A stretch of DNA of 64,000 nucleotides, from contig CBDCMH010000001.1 in NCBI GenBank assembly GCA_965218935.1, positions 434,001 through 498,000 on the forward strand. The letters run 5' to 3'. The position numbers and the translations under genes were made by a program. The DNA comes from JADFOI01 sp965218935. GTDB taxonomy: Bacteria > Acidobacteriota > UBA6911 > RPQK01 > JADFOI01. Positions 1 to 8,998 of this stretch are shown in pieces. Below the pieces are notes generated by a model that was given only the letters and a program-made list of their open reading frames with translations, did no database searches and was not told the DNA's origin. Position 1 is the stretch's first letter. Each line of letters opens with the position of its first letter.

Positions 1-1
1 T

Positions 2-2131
2 CAGGTGAGCCGGAGCGACCTGGTGGAAGCCATCGAGAAGATTGGCTATTTCGTGGCAGAGAGCGGACCGGATGGGCTGGAAGACCGAGAACGAGCTGCC
101 CGCCAGGGTGAGATTTTAACCCAGACTTACAAGTTCTGGATCGGTTTGGCTTTCTCCCTACCCTTGTTTCTCCTGAGCATGACCCGAGACTTTGGGTTGC
201 TGGGAGCCTGGGCTGATGCTTCCTGGGTCAATGGGCTGATGCTGGCTCTGGCCACCCCCGTACAATTTTACGTGGGCTGGGACTACTACGTCGGTGCTTT
301 CAAAGCCCTTCGCAACCGCTCGGCCAATATGGATGTATTGATCGCGATGGGCTCCTCGGCCGCCTACTTTTACAGCATCCCGGTCACCGTGGCGCTGACC
401 TTGGGCAGTTCCGCTCTGGGAACCCATGTCTACTATGAAACGGCTGCCGTCATCATCACCCTGATCAAACTGGGAAAGCTGTTGGAAGTTCGCGCCAAAG
501 GCCAAACCAGTGCGGCCATCAAAAAACTCATGGGTCTGCGGCCCAAGACGGCCCGGGTGCTGAGAGACCATCAGGAAATCGACATTCCTATTTTCGAGGT
601 AGCCGTAGCCGACATCGTCATCGTCCGGCCGGGAGAAAAGATTCCCGTGGATGGGATCGTCATCGAAGGGCGATCAGGAGTGGACGAGAGCATGATGACG
701 GGTGAGAGTCTCCCCGTTACCAAGCAGACGGGTGACGAGGTCATCGGCGGTTCCATCAACAAGCAGGGAAGACTCAAATTCGAGGCCACGCGGGTGGGAT
801 CCGAAACGGCCTTGGCACAGATTATTCGTCTGGTGGAAGAGGCTCAAGGAAGCCGGGCACCCATTCAGCGCCTTGCCGATCAGGTGGCCGGTGTCTTCGT
901 ACCCATCGTGATTCTTATCGCTTTGATCACCTTTCTGATTTGGTGGCTCGTTGTCGACGTGGGTCTGACCGCTGCCATGATTCGGACGGTGGCCGTGCTG
1001 GTGATCGCCTGCCCCTGTGCTCTGGGACTGGCCACGCCGACCGCAATTATGGTGGCGACGGGGCGGGGAGCCCAACAGGGCATTCTTTTTAAGAACAGTC
1101 AGGCCTTGGAGCAGGCTCATTCGCTCAAAGTGGTTGTGTTGGACAAAACCGGGACGCTCACATTGGGGGAACCCTCCGTCACCGATATCCGGGTCAAAGA
1201 CCAGAACCTGGAAAATGGGGATCAAGCGGCCGCACCCGATTCCTCCACTTCTTCAAATCAATTGCTGTACTTGGCTGCTTCGGTGGAAGGGGGAAGCGAA
1301 CATCCCCTGGGCGAGGCCATTGTAAGAGCCGCTCAGGAACGAGGACTGGAGTTGAGCCAACCGGAAGAATTTGAATCTCAGACGGGCCAGGGAGTCGTTG
1401 CTCGTGTTGAAGGGCGCCCTGTGGCCCTGGGCAACCTCAAAATGATGAAGAAGAGCTCGGTTCAGCTTAACGGGCTTGAGGCGGAAGCAGAGCGCCTGCA
1501 ATCCGAAGCCCGAACCGTTGTGTGGGTGGCGGGTGACGGTGAAGCCTTGGGTCTTATCGGCATCGCCGATACCTTGAAACCAGGCTCAAAGGAGGCGGTT
1601 CAGCAGATGCATCAACTGGGCTTGACGGTGGTCATGATGACCGGCGACAACGCCACCACGGCGCGTAAGATTGCTGAGCAAGTGGGAATCGATCAGGTCT
1701 TGTCCGAGGTGCTTCCTGGTGAAAAGGCGGCCCAGATTCAAAAGCTGCAAACCGAGAGCGGGGGATTGGTAGGGATGGTGGGAGACGGTATCAATGATGC
1801 CCCTGCCCTGGCTCAGGCCGACGTGGGAATCGCCATCGGTACGGGCACCGACGTGGCTATGGCGGCGGCGGACGTGACTCTGATGCGAGGGGATCTTCGC
1901 TCTGTTCCCCAGTCCATCGCACTCAGCAAGGCCACCCTGCGGACCATCAAACAGAATCTCTTCTGGGCCTTTTTCTATAACGTGGTTCTCATCCCTGTGG
2001 CGGCCGGTGTTCTTTATCCTTTCACGGTCTTACCCAGCGCACTTCGTTCTCTTCATCCCATCTTGGCTGCCTTTGCCATGGCTTTCAGCAGCGTCACCGT
2101 CGTCACCAACAGCCTGCGTCTGAAACAGTGA
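2..2131 (+). CDS. copA: Copper-translocating P1B-type ATPase (5' end outside window)
   Basis: This is an inner-membrane P-type ATPase that exports Cu+ using ATP. The visible 709 residues begin with what looks like the end of an N-terminal heavy-metal-binding domain (residues 1-20 of the visible part), so the gene is cut by the window edge; the GTG at position 5 is probably not the true start. In order it shows the actuator motif TGES (about 232-235), the metal-site CPC in the sixth helix (336-338), the phosphorylation motif DKTGTLT (380-386) and the hinge motif GDGINDAP near the C-terminus, followed by two final membrane helices. CPC makes monovalent copper (or silver) the likely substrate. 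No copper chaperone or CueR/CsoR regulator is visible downstream. All catalytic motifs are intact. Confidence 0.93.
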   Translation, partial: QVSRSDLVEAIEKIGYFVAESGPDGLEDRERAARQGEILTQTYKFWIGLAFSLPLFLLSMTRDFGLLGAWADASWVNGLMLALATPVQFYVGWDYYVGAFKALRNRSANMDVLIAMGSSAAYFYSIPVTVALTLGSSALGTHVYYETAAVIITLIKLGKLLEVRAKGQTSAAIKKLMGLRPKTARVLRDHQEIDIPIFEVAVADIVIVRPGEKIPVDGIVIEGRSGVDESMMTGESLPVTKQTGDEVIGGSINKQGRLKFEATRVGSETALAQIIRLVEEAQGSRAPIQRLADQVAGVFVPIVILIALITFLIWWLVVDVGLTAAMIRTVAVLVIACPCALGLATPTAIMVATGRGAQQGILFKNSQALEQAHSLKVVVLDKTGTLTLGEPSVTDIRVKDQNLENGDQAAAPDSSTSSNQLLYLAASVEGGSEHPLGEAIVRAAQERGLELSQPEEFESQTGQGVVARVEGRPVALGNLKMMKKSSVQLNGLEAEAERLQSEARTVVWVAGDGEALGLIGIADTLKPGSKEAVQQMHQLGLTVVMMTGDNATTARKIAEQVGIDQVLSEVLPGEKAAQIQKLQTESGGLVGMVGDGINDAPALAQADVGIAIGTGTDVAMAAADVTLMRGDLRSVPQSIALSKATLRTIKQNLFWAFFYNVVLIPVAAGVLYPFTVLPSALRSLHPILAAFAMAFSSVTVVTNSLRLKQ

Positions 2132-2341
2132 TCTTCGTGAGAGCGGCCGCTACAATCCGATCTGGGCTGGCGGCAAGTCGGAAGGGGAGGAGGTGAGCCC
2201 GGATGCCTCCAGGCTCACCCGCGGAGAGGAGTCGTGAATGAGGGAGGGGATAGGCCTCATTCATGGACTAGGACGAATCCAAGGCCAGAAGGTTTCCCTT
2301 CAACGGAGCTACTGTCGGATACCCGACTAAACAGAATGGGT

Positions 2342-3871
2342 TCACTCCGGAACTTCAGAGAGAGTATAGGTGCCAAAGGCAAAGCTGTCGGAGAAGACCT
2401 GGGCCGCCCCTCGGACATCGGCGGCCTGAATCGTAAACTCCAGAGTGAGGTTACCGCCGTCGGTCGTGTAGGGCGGCGTCAACCCCAGAAGGGTCAAAAT
2501 ATCTTCGGCCAATTTGAGGTTGAGCGCCGAATTAGCTTCCAGAGTTTCCAGAACCAGTGGTGTGGTGGTCAGCTCCTGGGCCAGGCCACCCGTCAGGGGG
2601 AGTGTGAAGACGCGGACCGTCACGCTGCCGGAGCTATTTGAAGGATTGAACAGATAGACGCGCGAGTTGAGGGCCCCATTGTTGCCGTTCATAAACTCGG
2701 CAGACAAGATGGTGGGACTTCCCTTGGAGATGGCGGGAATCTCCTGGAGGGGATAGGTGCCAAAAGCAAAGTTGTCGGAGAAGACCTGGGCCGCCCCTCG
2801 CACATCACCCGCCTGAATCGTAAATTCCAGGGTCAGGTTTCCCCCGTCGGTCGTATAGGGCGGGATAATCCCCAGGGGGGTGAGGATATCTTCGGCCAAT
2901 TTGAGGTTGACGGCTGATTCTTGCGCCAGCGGTCCAAGATTGAAGGGTGCACCGGTGAGCTCCTGAGCCAAACCACCGCTCAGAGGAAGCGTGAAGACGC
3001 GCACGGTGATGTCCCCCGCGTTGTTTGAAGGATTAAACAGATAGACGCGCGCATTGAAGGCCGCATTGTTTCCATTCATGAAGTTGGCGGCCAAAACCGT
3101 GGGACCTATGCTTGGGGAGGAGGGGACGCCCTGGAGTGCGTAAGTACCAAAAGCAAAGCTGTCGGAGAAGACCTGTGCCGCCCCCTGGACATCGGCGGCC
3201 TGAATCGTAAATTCCAGAGTCAGGTTTCCACCATCGGTCGTATAGGGTAGTGGGACTCCCAAAGGGGTGAGGATGTCTTCGGCTAGCTTGATGTTCCGCG
3301 CCGCTCCAGCTCCCAGAGTTCCCAAAAACAGAGGGGTCATAGTCAGCTCCTGGGCCGTACCGCTGGTCAGGGGAAGCGTGAAGACGCGCACCGTGATATT
3401 GCCGTTGCTCGTTGAGGGATTCCAGAGATAGATACGGGAGTTGAAGGCTGCGTTGTTGCCGTTCATAAAGTTGGACACCAAAACCGTGGGACTTGCACCC
3501 GAAGTGGCTGGCATTTCCTGAAGAGGGTAAGTACCAAAAGCAAAGCTGTCCGAGAAGACCTGGGCGGCACCTCGTACTCGGGGAGCCTGAACCGTAAACT
3601 CCAGGGTTAGGTTTCCGCCGTCGTTGGTATAGGGAGTGGTGATTCCGGCAGGGGTGAGGATATCTTCGGCCACCTTGAGGTTGCGTGCCGATCGGGCTGC
3701 CAGGGTGGCGAGATTGAGCGGGGCCGTCAGCTCCTGGGCCATGCCACTGGCCAGGGGCAGCGAGAAGATGCGTACGGTCAAGTCTCCGGGCGCGGTGGAG
3801 GAATTCCAGAGATAGACCCGCGAATTCAAGGCTGCATTGTTGCCGTTCATGAAGTTGGCCACCAGGACGGT
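2342..3871 (-). repeat. Four tandem coding repeats of about 380 bp
   Basis: Four direct repeats inside the matrixin-like gene encode about 127 residues each. Anchors are the FMNGNN codons, seen on the + strand near 2682, 3070, 3460 and 3840. The units differ by scattered substitutions and small indels, so they are diverged duplicates, not recent copies. Confidence 0.85.
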
Positions 3872-5170
3872 GCTGGCACTCAGCATGATGTCAGCCACCA
3901 CAGGGAAGGAGGGCCCTCCTGCTGGAACAGGGATCAAGAACGGACCTGCGGTCGGATCATCCACGGAGAGGGAGTGACTCTCCGTGATGGGTCCACTGTA
4001 GAACTCTTCGGGCCCGGGCAGTGGGCCCAGGGATATTTCCGTGCTTCCAGGGCCCCCGGTGGCCATGCCTCCTGAAGCCACAAAAACCGGCGTGCTGAAC
4101 TCGCCATCCACGGTGTCTCGGACTTCCAGCAGGTAACTCTCACCGGGTGTCAACATATTCAGGGTATAGGTGCCGCGGAGCGGATCTCCGGGTGTGTCCG
4201 CCTGCAGGAAGTCTCCACTGATCGCGGAAACCGCGTCCTGGAACCGATTGCCTGCTCTTCTGGCGATGATCTGACCTCCCGTTCGAGGCGTGGAGGGAGC
4301 ATCCGAAAGCGTCCCCGTTATGGTCCCGAACGAACTCAGGGGGAGAGTGGGCTCGGGATAAAGCGTGGAAATAATGGCGATGTCATCCTGATGTGGAGTG
4401 GATGAGTGGATGCCGGTGCCTCCGGGGGAGATATCGACGAAAGGGTACATGGTTTCCACGTCCGCATCCTGGGGCGTAAGCGGGGTGCCGTCAGGAAACA
4501 AGGAATCCGATCCTCCGAAAAAGAGGGCCTGCCCGTTGACGACAGAATGGGCCAGATTCAGGAAATGCCCCAACTCGTGAGTCATCACACCTCTGTAGTT
4601 CACTCCAGTGACGTCACTCGCATTCACAGCCGGACCATTGAAGATCCCATAGCCCTCCACGACCTCGCTCCCCACAACACATTCGGCGGCGGCAACCCCC
4701 AGCACACCGGAAGAGAAACCCAGGTCATCCAGAATGTCCCCATTACCATTGGAGTCGTTGTCTTCGTTGTCGAAGATCATGGGGCTGATTTGAGGATTGC
4801 CGACAGGACCGCACGACTGAATGTAGGTCATGTAATTGGACACCGCGAAATCACCCTGACCTTCGGGGCCCGTGATGGAAAGATCGGGTCCTGCGTCAGG
4901 TAGTGTAATGGAGGAGGAGGGAATCGCTGTCCACGCGGCGGCGGCGGCCAGAAGGTTCGTCCTGGCCGTGTTGGCATCAAGTATTCCTAAGCCACCCGTG
5001 TCGGGAGTGACTGCCGCGGTGGGCGGATTGCCGCCCCAGGCCCCGGGTACACCCGGCGATAGCAAGAAGATGGGTCCTCCGGCCTGTACAGGTCGAAGCT
5101 GCAAGACTCCCGCCCCGCCCAGAAGCAGAATCAGGAGTGCTCCCCAGGCGATTCTCCTCTGATTTCTCAT
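2342..5170 (-). CDS. Secreted matrixin-like metalloprotease with four tandem C-terminal repeats
   Basis: The 942-residue protein begins with a signal peptide (residues 1-30, hydrophobic core ALLILLLGGAGVL, cleavage near VQA). Residues 198-208 carry the metzincin zinc motif HELGHFLNLAH, and Met241 in DVETMYPF fits the Met-turn, so a zinc protease of the matrixin/M10-M12 type is well supported. Residues about 280-400 look like a carboxypeptidase-regulatory or Ig-like region. From about residue 434 to the end are four copies of a roughly 127-residue unit, each with FMNGNNAA/GxNSRVYLWN at its start and GAAQVFSDSFAFGTY at its end. The last copy ends at the stop codon with no sorting signal that I recognise. 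The gene overlaps the next one upstream by 4 bp, which suggests co-expression. The protease target is unknown. Confidence 0.8.
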   Translation of the reverse strand: MRNQRRIAWGALLILLLGGAGVLQLRPVQAGGPIFLLSPGVPGAWGGNPPTAAVTPDTGGLGILDANTARTNLLAAAAAWTAIPSSSITLPDAGPDLSITGPEGQGDFAVSNYMTYIQSCGPVGNPQISPMIFDNEDNDSNGNGDILDDLGFSSGVLGVAAAECVVGSEVVEGYGIFNGPAVNASDVTGVNYRGVMTHELGHFLNLAHSVVNGQALFFGGSDSLFPDGTPLTPQDADVETMYPFVDISPGGTGIHSSTPHQDDIAIISTLYPEPTLPLSSFGTITGTLSDAPSTPRTGGQIIARRAGNRFQDAVSAISGDFLQADTPGDPLRGTYTLNMLTPGESYLLEVRDTVDGEFSTPVFVASGGMATGGPGSTEISLGPLPGPEEFYSGPITESHSLSVDDPTAGPFLIPVPAGGPSFPVVADIMLSASTVLVANFMNGNNAALNSRVYLWNSSTAPGDLTVRIFSLPLASGMAQELTAPLNLATLAARSARNLKVAEDILTPAGITTPYTNDGGNLTLEFTVQAPRVRGAAQVFSDSFAFGTYPLQEMPATSGASPTVLVSNFMNGNNAAFNSRIYLWNPSTSNGNITVRVFTLPLTSGTAQELTMTPLFLGTLGAGAARNIKLAEDILTPLGVPLPYTTDGGNLTLEFTIQAADVQGAAQVFSDSFAFGTYALQGVPSSPSIGPTVLAANFMNGNNAAFNARVYLFNPSNNAGDITVRVFTLPLSGGLAQELTGAPFNLGPLAQESAVNLKLAEDILTPLGIIPPYTTDGGNLTLEFTIQAGDVRGAAQVFSDNFAFGTYPLQEIPAISKGSPTILSAEFMNGNNGALNSRVYLFNPSNSSGSVTVRVFTLPLTGGLAQELTTTPLVLETLEANSALNLKLAEDILTLLGLTPPYTTDGGNLTLEFTIQAADVRGAAQVFSDSFAFGTYTLSEVPE

Positions 5171-5865
5171 TGCTGCCCTTCCCTCTGTCCCAGGAGTCGA
5201 CTTGCTGCGGGTCGATCCAAAGTCTCCCCGGCCACAAGTCCCCTCACCAGACGGGTCAAATTGTCGTAGGAGACAGGACCCCTGACCACTTCATCAGGGA
5301 GGCCGACTTGATCCGGCCTGGAGAGGTTTTGCTGGCGCTCTCGGTATCGTTGCTGTATGGACTTTCGGGTGTCGATCAAGAGATTGGCATTGCGCATGCC
5401 GTTAACCACGGTGCGGGAGGTTCCCCGCCCTTGCAACCGGAAGGCGCCTTGAATGAGTCCGATGGGGGATGAGAAACCCAACCTGCTGTCCTGATTCAAA
5501 AAGAGCAGGTATTCCTGCCCCGGAGTATATCGGGGCATCCCTTCAATCCGAGACACTCGGGTCACTCCGTTGTCCAACTGGATCGGCTCGGCCAACCCGA
5601 ACTGTTTGATCACCACAACCTACTGGTTGGCGACGCCGTGAATGCTGTCCGTGACCCGAAAAGAATAACGGGTATAAGGCAGGTTATTTTCATCAAAACC
5701 GCTGGATACGCTTTGGCAAACTGCGCTGAAGATCCGCTCTGAATGTCCGACCAGATCTTCCAGGTTCATCACCTTGAGCGAAGTGGCTCCCAATGGGATC
5801 ATCGAGAAGGCAATGATGGCCCACAGACCCAAGAATCGTGGCCCAAAAGATAGAAACTGTTTCAT
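5167..5865 (-). pseudogene. Exported protein of unknown function interrupted by an in-frame amber codon
   Basis: Two reading pieces on the minus strand are in the same frame and separated only by a TAG at 5620-5622. The first (81 residues) starts at 5865 with MKQFLSFGPRFLGLW, a signal peptide, and ends SFRVTDSIHGVANQ. The second continues VVVIKQFGLAEPIQ and ends at 5167. Read through, it would be a secreted protein of about 232 residues. The segment around the stop resembles proteins with a pattern of TDxxxG...xVxIKQFG, so the stop falls inside a conserved strand. A CAG-to-TAG or AAG-to-TAG point change is the simplest explanation. It overlaps the downstream protease gene by 4 bp. I do not recognise a function. 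Confidence 0.6.
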
Positions 5866-6071
5866 AATACCTCTTCTTATTTGAATCCGTTACCGAAGGT
5901 GACCGGCCACGAGATCGCCTGGTCCTGCATTTCCGGGATGTGGGTGTTGAATGTCCAAGGGTCACGACCCACACCTCAAGTATACGAAATGTAGGGCGGG
6001 CCTTGCGGACGTACTCTACGAGGGACCGCTAGGACGTTCCGCAGTAGGTGGAAGACTTAAGGAAATTTTAA

Positions 6072-6190
6072 CCCGGACTATTCATAAACTGTCTGCTGCA
6101 GCGCGGAGTCATCCTTCAGGACTGCGTTGCGCGACCCGCAAGCGGGTGCCCTCGACCGCACGAGTACGCCTCCGGGGATCTCGGGTCGCG
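6072..6190 (+). repeat. Degenerate copy of the dispersed palindromic repeat family
   Basis: The segment starts CCCGGACTATTCATAAACTG and continues with TGCTGCAGCG and GACTGCGTTGCGCGACCCG, matching the start of the full copy at 34619-34801 and the copy at 53148-53280. The right end is not recognisable. The rest of the 5866-6229 intergenic stretch holds no gene that I can support. Confidence 0.5.
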
Positions 6191-6229
6191 ACGCCTTTCC
6201 CTGACTCCTGAAGAGTGCTGGAAGCGAAT

Positions 6230-6805
6230 TTAGCGCCTCTGTTGACTCCCCGAGGTCCGTGGGGAATCCTGGGTTCGGGGTCGTGACTGAGGTCTATCCT
6301 GAACTCGGGGTCTAGTCTGTCGTCCGGAATCCCGGATTCCGGGTCGTGTCTGTTGTCTCTGGGCTCGGTCACGATTGATGCGTTGGGCGCGACCTGCGTC
6401 TCTGGACTCTCTCAGTTTCATTCGCTGCTCTTCCGTCAGCCGATTCTTCATCCGAACGGCCAGGCGCAGGTGAGACCGTTTGATGGCTTTTTCCAGGTCC
6501 AGGACCTTATCCAGCTGCATCAGCACATCCCTTTCGGGCGCTTCCGGGTTCTCGAGCAATCCGGAGAGTCTGCCGACTTCATCCTGAAGCTCCCATTGCA
6601 GTGAGGTGAACTCGGACTGCGTTTCCTGGATCTGTTCCACCATGTAGGACCTCTGCTCTCTATCCAGCTGAAGTTCGCTCTGATTCCTCATGATCGATTC
6701 CGCAGAAAACAGGTGGCGTTGTAAGGGGTCGGTCCCGCTATCCTGGCCCAGGCCCAGACCCATGTTGAAAACCATCAAAAGAATTCCTATCATCACTTTT
6801 TTCAT
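6230..6805 (-). CDS. Periplasmic Spy/CpxP-like (LTxxQ) protein with Arg/Pro/Gln-rich tail
   Basis: The start at 6805 (MKKVMIGILL) is preceded by the strong ribosome site GAGGAGG, which favours it over an upstream ATG at 6859. Residues 1-21 form a signal peptide ending near GLGQ. The middle is helical, with a heptad-rich segment and the motif LTEEQRMKL, typical of small periplasmic chaperones or metal sensors of the Spy/LTxxQ type. The last 50 residues are low-complexity, rich in R, P and Q with repeated TRP/SRP and RDS/QDS words. It lies downstream of the anti-sigma-like gene in the same direction and may belong to that regulon. A chaperone role is inferred from architecture only. Confidence 0.6.
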   Translation of the reverse strand: MKKVMIGILLMVFNMGLGLGQDSGTDPLQRHLFSAESIMRNQSELQLDREQRSYMVEQIQETQSEFTSLQWELQDEVGRLSGLLENPEAPERDVLMQLDKVLDLEKAIKRSHLRLAVRMKNRLTEEQRMKLRESRDAGRAQRINRDRAQRQQTRPGIRDSGRQTRPRVQDRPQSRPRTQDSPRTSGSQQRR

Positions 6806-6855
6806 AACGACCTCCTCATCGAAGCTCGACTTTAGCTTGTCGCAAAATCGGGTTT

Positions 6856-7200
6856 TCATTGCTCAGTCCCTTCCGATACATTCCACCACGGCTCCAATTC
6901 CAAAACGGGCACCGTACTCACCAGTTCCGCTTGCGAGGAGAGCAGCAGAAAATCCGTAGGAGACTGCCACTCAGCAAGGGGAAGGGTAGAATGCAACTCA
7001 GGAGCCCGGCTCAGTTGCAGGAGCAGGGTGGTGCTAAACACCAGTACCGTGACCACCGCAGCCGCCTGGCGGAAATAGGCGAAGATCTCGAGTCCGCCCG
7101 GGGCCTCATTTCCACGCAGCACCTCTTGGAAAGAAGGAACGGCCTTCTGTTCCTCCTGGCGCAATTGTTTGAAGAGCTCCCTGATTGTTTTATCTTCCAT
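6856..7200 (-). CDS. Small single-pass membrane protein, probable anti-sigma factor
   Basis: About 114 residues, starting MEDKTIRELF at 7200. A start 27 bases further upstream is possible but would overlap the preceding gene more. The N-terminal 40 residues are charged and cytoplasmic in character. A membrane helix follows (AAAVVTVLVFSTTLLLQL), and the rest would be periplasmic. It directly follows a truncated ECF sigma-factor gene, which is the usual place for its anti-sigma factor. There is no zinc-binding HxxxCxxC motif, so the anti-sigma assignment rests on context. With the sigma gene broken, this gene may now be orphaned. Confidence 0.5.
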   Translation of the reverse strand: MEDKTIRELFKQLRQEEQKAVPSFQEVLRGNEAPGGLEIFAYFRQAAAVVTVLVFSTTLLLQLSRAPELHSTLPLAEWQSPTDFLLLSSQAELVSTVPVLELEPWWNVSEGTEQ

Positions 7201-7204
7201 GGTT

Positions 7205-7455
7205 TTATCTTCCCAATGCCAGTTCATAACTCAGCCCTGTTTCCTCGATTTGCTCTCGTAAGCGTTCCTTGCCACGGTGATAGTGCGTTCGAGCCGACCC
7301 CAGTGAAACACTCATGGCCTTTGCCGCTTCTTCCAGGGTGAGTTCGTGATAGAAGACCAGGTAGAGAACCTCTCGTTGGCGATCGGACAGATCGGTCAGC
7401 AGTTGGGTCACTTTCTTCCGAAGCTCTGAGCGATAGATGCGCTCGTCGTTCTGAG
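7205..7455 (-). pseudogene. ECF sigma factor, C-terminal fragment (region 4) cut by IS3
   Basis: The remaining 83 codons encode sigma-70 region 4: LSDRQREVLYLVFYHELTLE followed by AAKAMSVSLGSARTHYHRGK, the classic helix-turn-helix that contacts the -35 element. Coding runs without a stop into the IS3 left end at 7456, so region 2 (the -10 reader) is missing. DNA on the far side of the IS does not encode it, so the N-terminal half is not merely displaced but lost here. The stop TAA lies 5 bases before the anti-sigma-like start. Confidence 0.8.
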
Positions 7456-7611
7456 TGTATCCCGTCAGCGAAAGTGGGACACATAGGGCCGAGAGTTAAG
7501 AGAGAGTTGGAAGGTTTGAGGGGGTGAGATCTCACCCCCTCAAAGGGCTGATCTTGACAGCCCATCAGAGCAAGCCGATGCTGGTCATGGCACAACCAAA
7601 AGGAGAACGCT

Positions 7612-7937
7612 ATGACCACAGACGTCGTCAAACAGATCCGTAGGGCCACCCGCCGGAGATTCACGGCCGAAGAGAAGATCCACATCGTTTTGGAGGGGCT
7701 CCGCGGAGAGATTCCCGTCACCGAACTGTGCCGCAAAGAAGGGATTCAACCTTCGATCTACTACAAGTGGTCCAAGGCCTTCCTGGATTCGGGCAAAAAC
7801 GGTCTAACCCGGGAGACCCAACGGAATGCGACTTCCGGTGAGGTGCGTCGCTTGAAGGAGGAGAATGAGGCCTTGAAGAAGGCGGTGGCCGAGACGGTAG
7901 TGGAGAACCAAAAGCTAAAAAAAGTTTGGGCCTGTAA
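7612..7937 (+). pseudogene. IS3-family OrfA (helix-turn-helix), frame lost at an A7 run
   Basis: OrfA binds the element ends through an N-terminal helix-turn-helix (RRFTAEEKIHIVLEGLRGE, then IQPSIYYKWSKAFL) and continues into a leucine-zipper-like coiled coil (RRLKEENEALKKAVAETV). Related elements usually end OrfA with LKKSLGL and a stop. Here the A run at 7917-7923 has seven bases, so the zero frame reads LKKVWA and stays open to 8235. With one more A, or a -1 slip, it reads LKKSLGL and stops at 7935-7937. I therefore treat the gene as frameshifted or slippage-dependent. The ribosome site is AAAAGGAGAACGCT before ATG 7612. Confidence 0.65.
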
Positions 7938-7957
7938 GGCGAAGGAGGTATCAGAGG

Positions 7958-8956
7958 ATGCTCAGCGAGCACAAGCTGGAAGTTTTAAGGACAGTGGAGG
8001 CCTCCGAGTTACCGGTCCGGGAGGTGCTGGATCAACTCGAGATCCCCCGCTCGACCTACTATCGCTGGAGACACCACTTTCGAAAGAGGGGGTTGGCAGG
8101 CTTGCGGGACCGTCCCCCAGGATCAGGACGGGTTTGGAATCAGATCCTGCCCAAAGAACGGGACCGAATCCTGGAGATGGCGCTGCTGTTTCCAGAGTGG
8201 TCCTCACGAGAAGTGAGCTGCCAGGTGACGGATAGGTGCGGGTTTACGGTCTCGGAATCCTCGGTCTACCGGATTTTGAAAGCGGAAGGGCTGATTCGGG
8301 AGGTTCAACTCCGGAGCTTTCCAGCCGAATCGGAATATCGAATCAAGACGACCCGACCCAACCAGCAGTGGCAAACGGATGCGACCTATCTTCTGGTCAA
8401 GAACTGGGGCTGGTACTATCTGATCTCAGTACCGGATGACTTTAGCCGGAGGATCCTGGCCTGGGGACTTCACACGGCCATGCGTGCTGGAGACTTCAGC
8501 CAGGTGGTCGAGGCGGCTTGTGAGAGAACGGGTGTGGAACAGGCTCCGTTGTCTGATCGGCCCCGGCTGGTGACAGACCGCGGACCGGCTTTGATCTCCA
8601 AAGACTTTGGTCAGTATCTGGAGACCAAGGGACTGGGCCACATCCTGGCCTCACCCTATCATCCCCAGACCAACGGGAAGATCGAACGCTACCATCGTTC
8701 CTGCAAGGAACGCATCAACCTAATGGTCTGGGAGACACCCGAGGAGTTGGAGCGAGAAATCGCGGTCTTTATCGACTACTACAACTCCAGGCGCTATCAC
8801 GAGGCCCTGGGTAACGTCACACCCGATGACATGTACTTCGCAAGACGAGATTCCATCCACACAAAAAGGAGAAGATTGAAAGGAGTCACCCTTGCCCGTC
8901 GGCAGGCGATCAATGCTAAACTAGCCCGATCAGCATCGGTTCCCACTGTCTCTTAG
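7958..8956 (+). CDS. IS3-family OrfB transposase (DDE integrase core)
   Basis: The 332-residue catalytic subunit begins with a helix-turn-helix (IPRSTYYRWRHHF). The rve core follows with its acidic triad: WQTDATYL (first Asp), LVTDRGPALI (second Asp), and the Glu in QTNGKIERYHRSCKER. The tail YYNSRRYHEALGNVTPDDMY is typical of IS3 OrfB. It has its own good ribosome site AAGGAGG 7 bases before ATG 7958, so it can be translated independently of OrfA. Its frame is +1 relative to OrfA, not the usual -1, so no fusion protein is expected. The gene looks intact. Confidence 0.85.
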   Translation: MLSEHKLEVLRTVEASELPVREVLDQLEIPRSTYYRWRHHFRKRGLAGLRDRPPGSGRVWNQILPKERDRILEMALLFPEWSSREVSCQVTDRCGFTVSESSVYRILKAEGLIREVQLRSFPAESEYRIKTTRPNQQWQTDATYLLVKNWGWYYLISVPDDFSRRILAWGLHTAMRAGDFSQVVEAACERTGVEQAPLSDRPRLVTDRGPALISKDFGQYLETKGLGHILASPYHPQTNGKIERYHRSCKERINLMVWETPEELEREIAVFIDYYNSRRYHEALGNVTPDDMYFARRDSIHTKRRRLKGVTLARRQAINAKLARSASVPTVS

Positions 8957-8998
8957 CTTGGAACCCCAAATGTCCCATTCTCGCTGAAGACGTACACA

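Larger units (their letters stand above)
7456..8998 (+). mobile_element. IS3-family insertion sequence
   Basis: The element carries orfA and orfB. Left end TGTATCCCGTCAGCGAAAGT at 7456 and the inverted right end finishing at 8998 share TCAGCGA(A/G)A(G/A)TGGGACA, giving imperfect inverted repeats. No 3-4 bp target duplication is seen (flanks GAG and CGT). The left flank is an ECF sigma gene and the right flank an unrelated phage-like gene, so the insertion has been followed by deletion or recombination. Confidence 0.8.
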
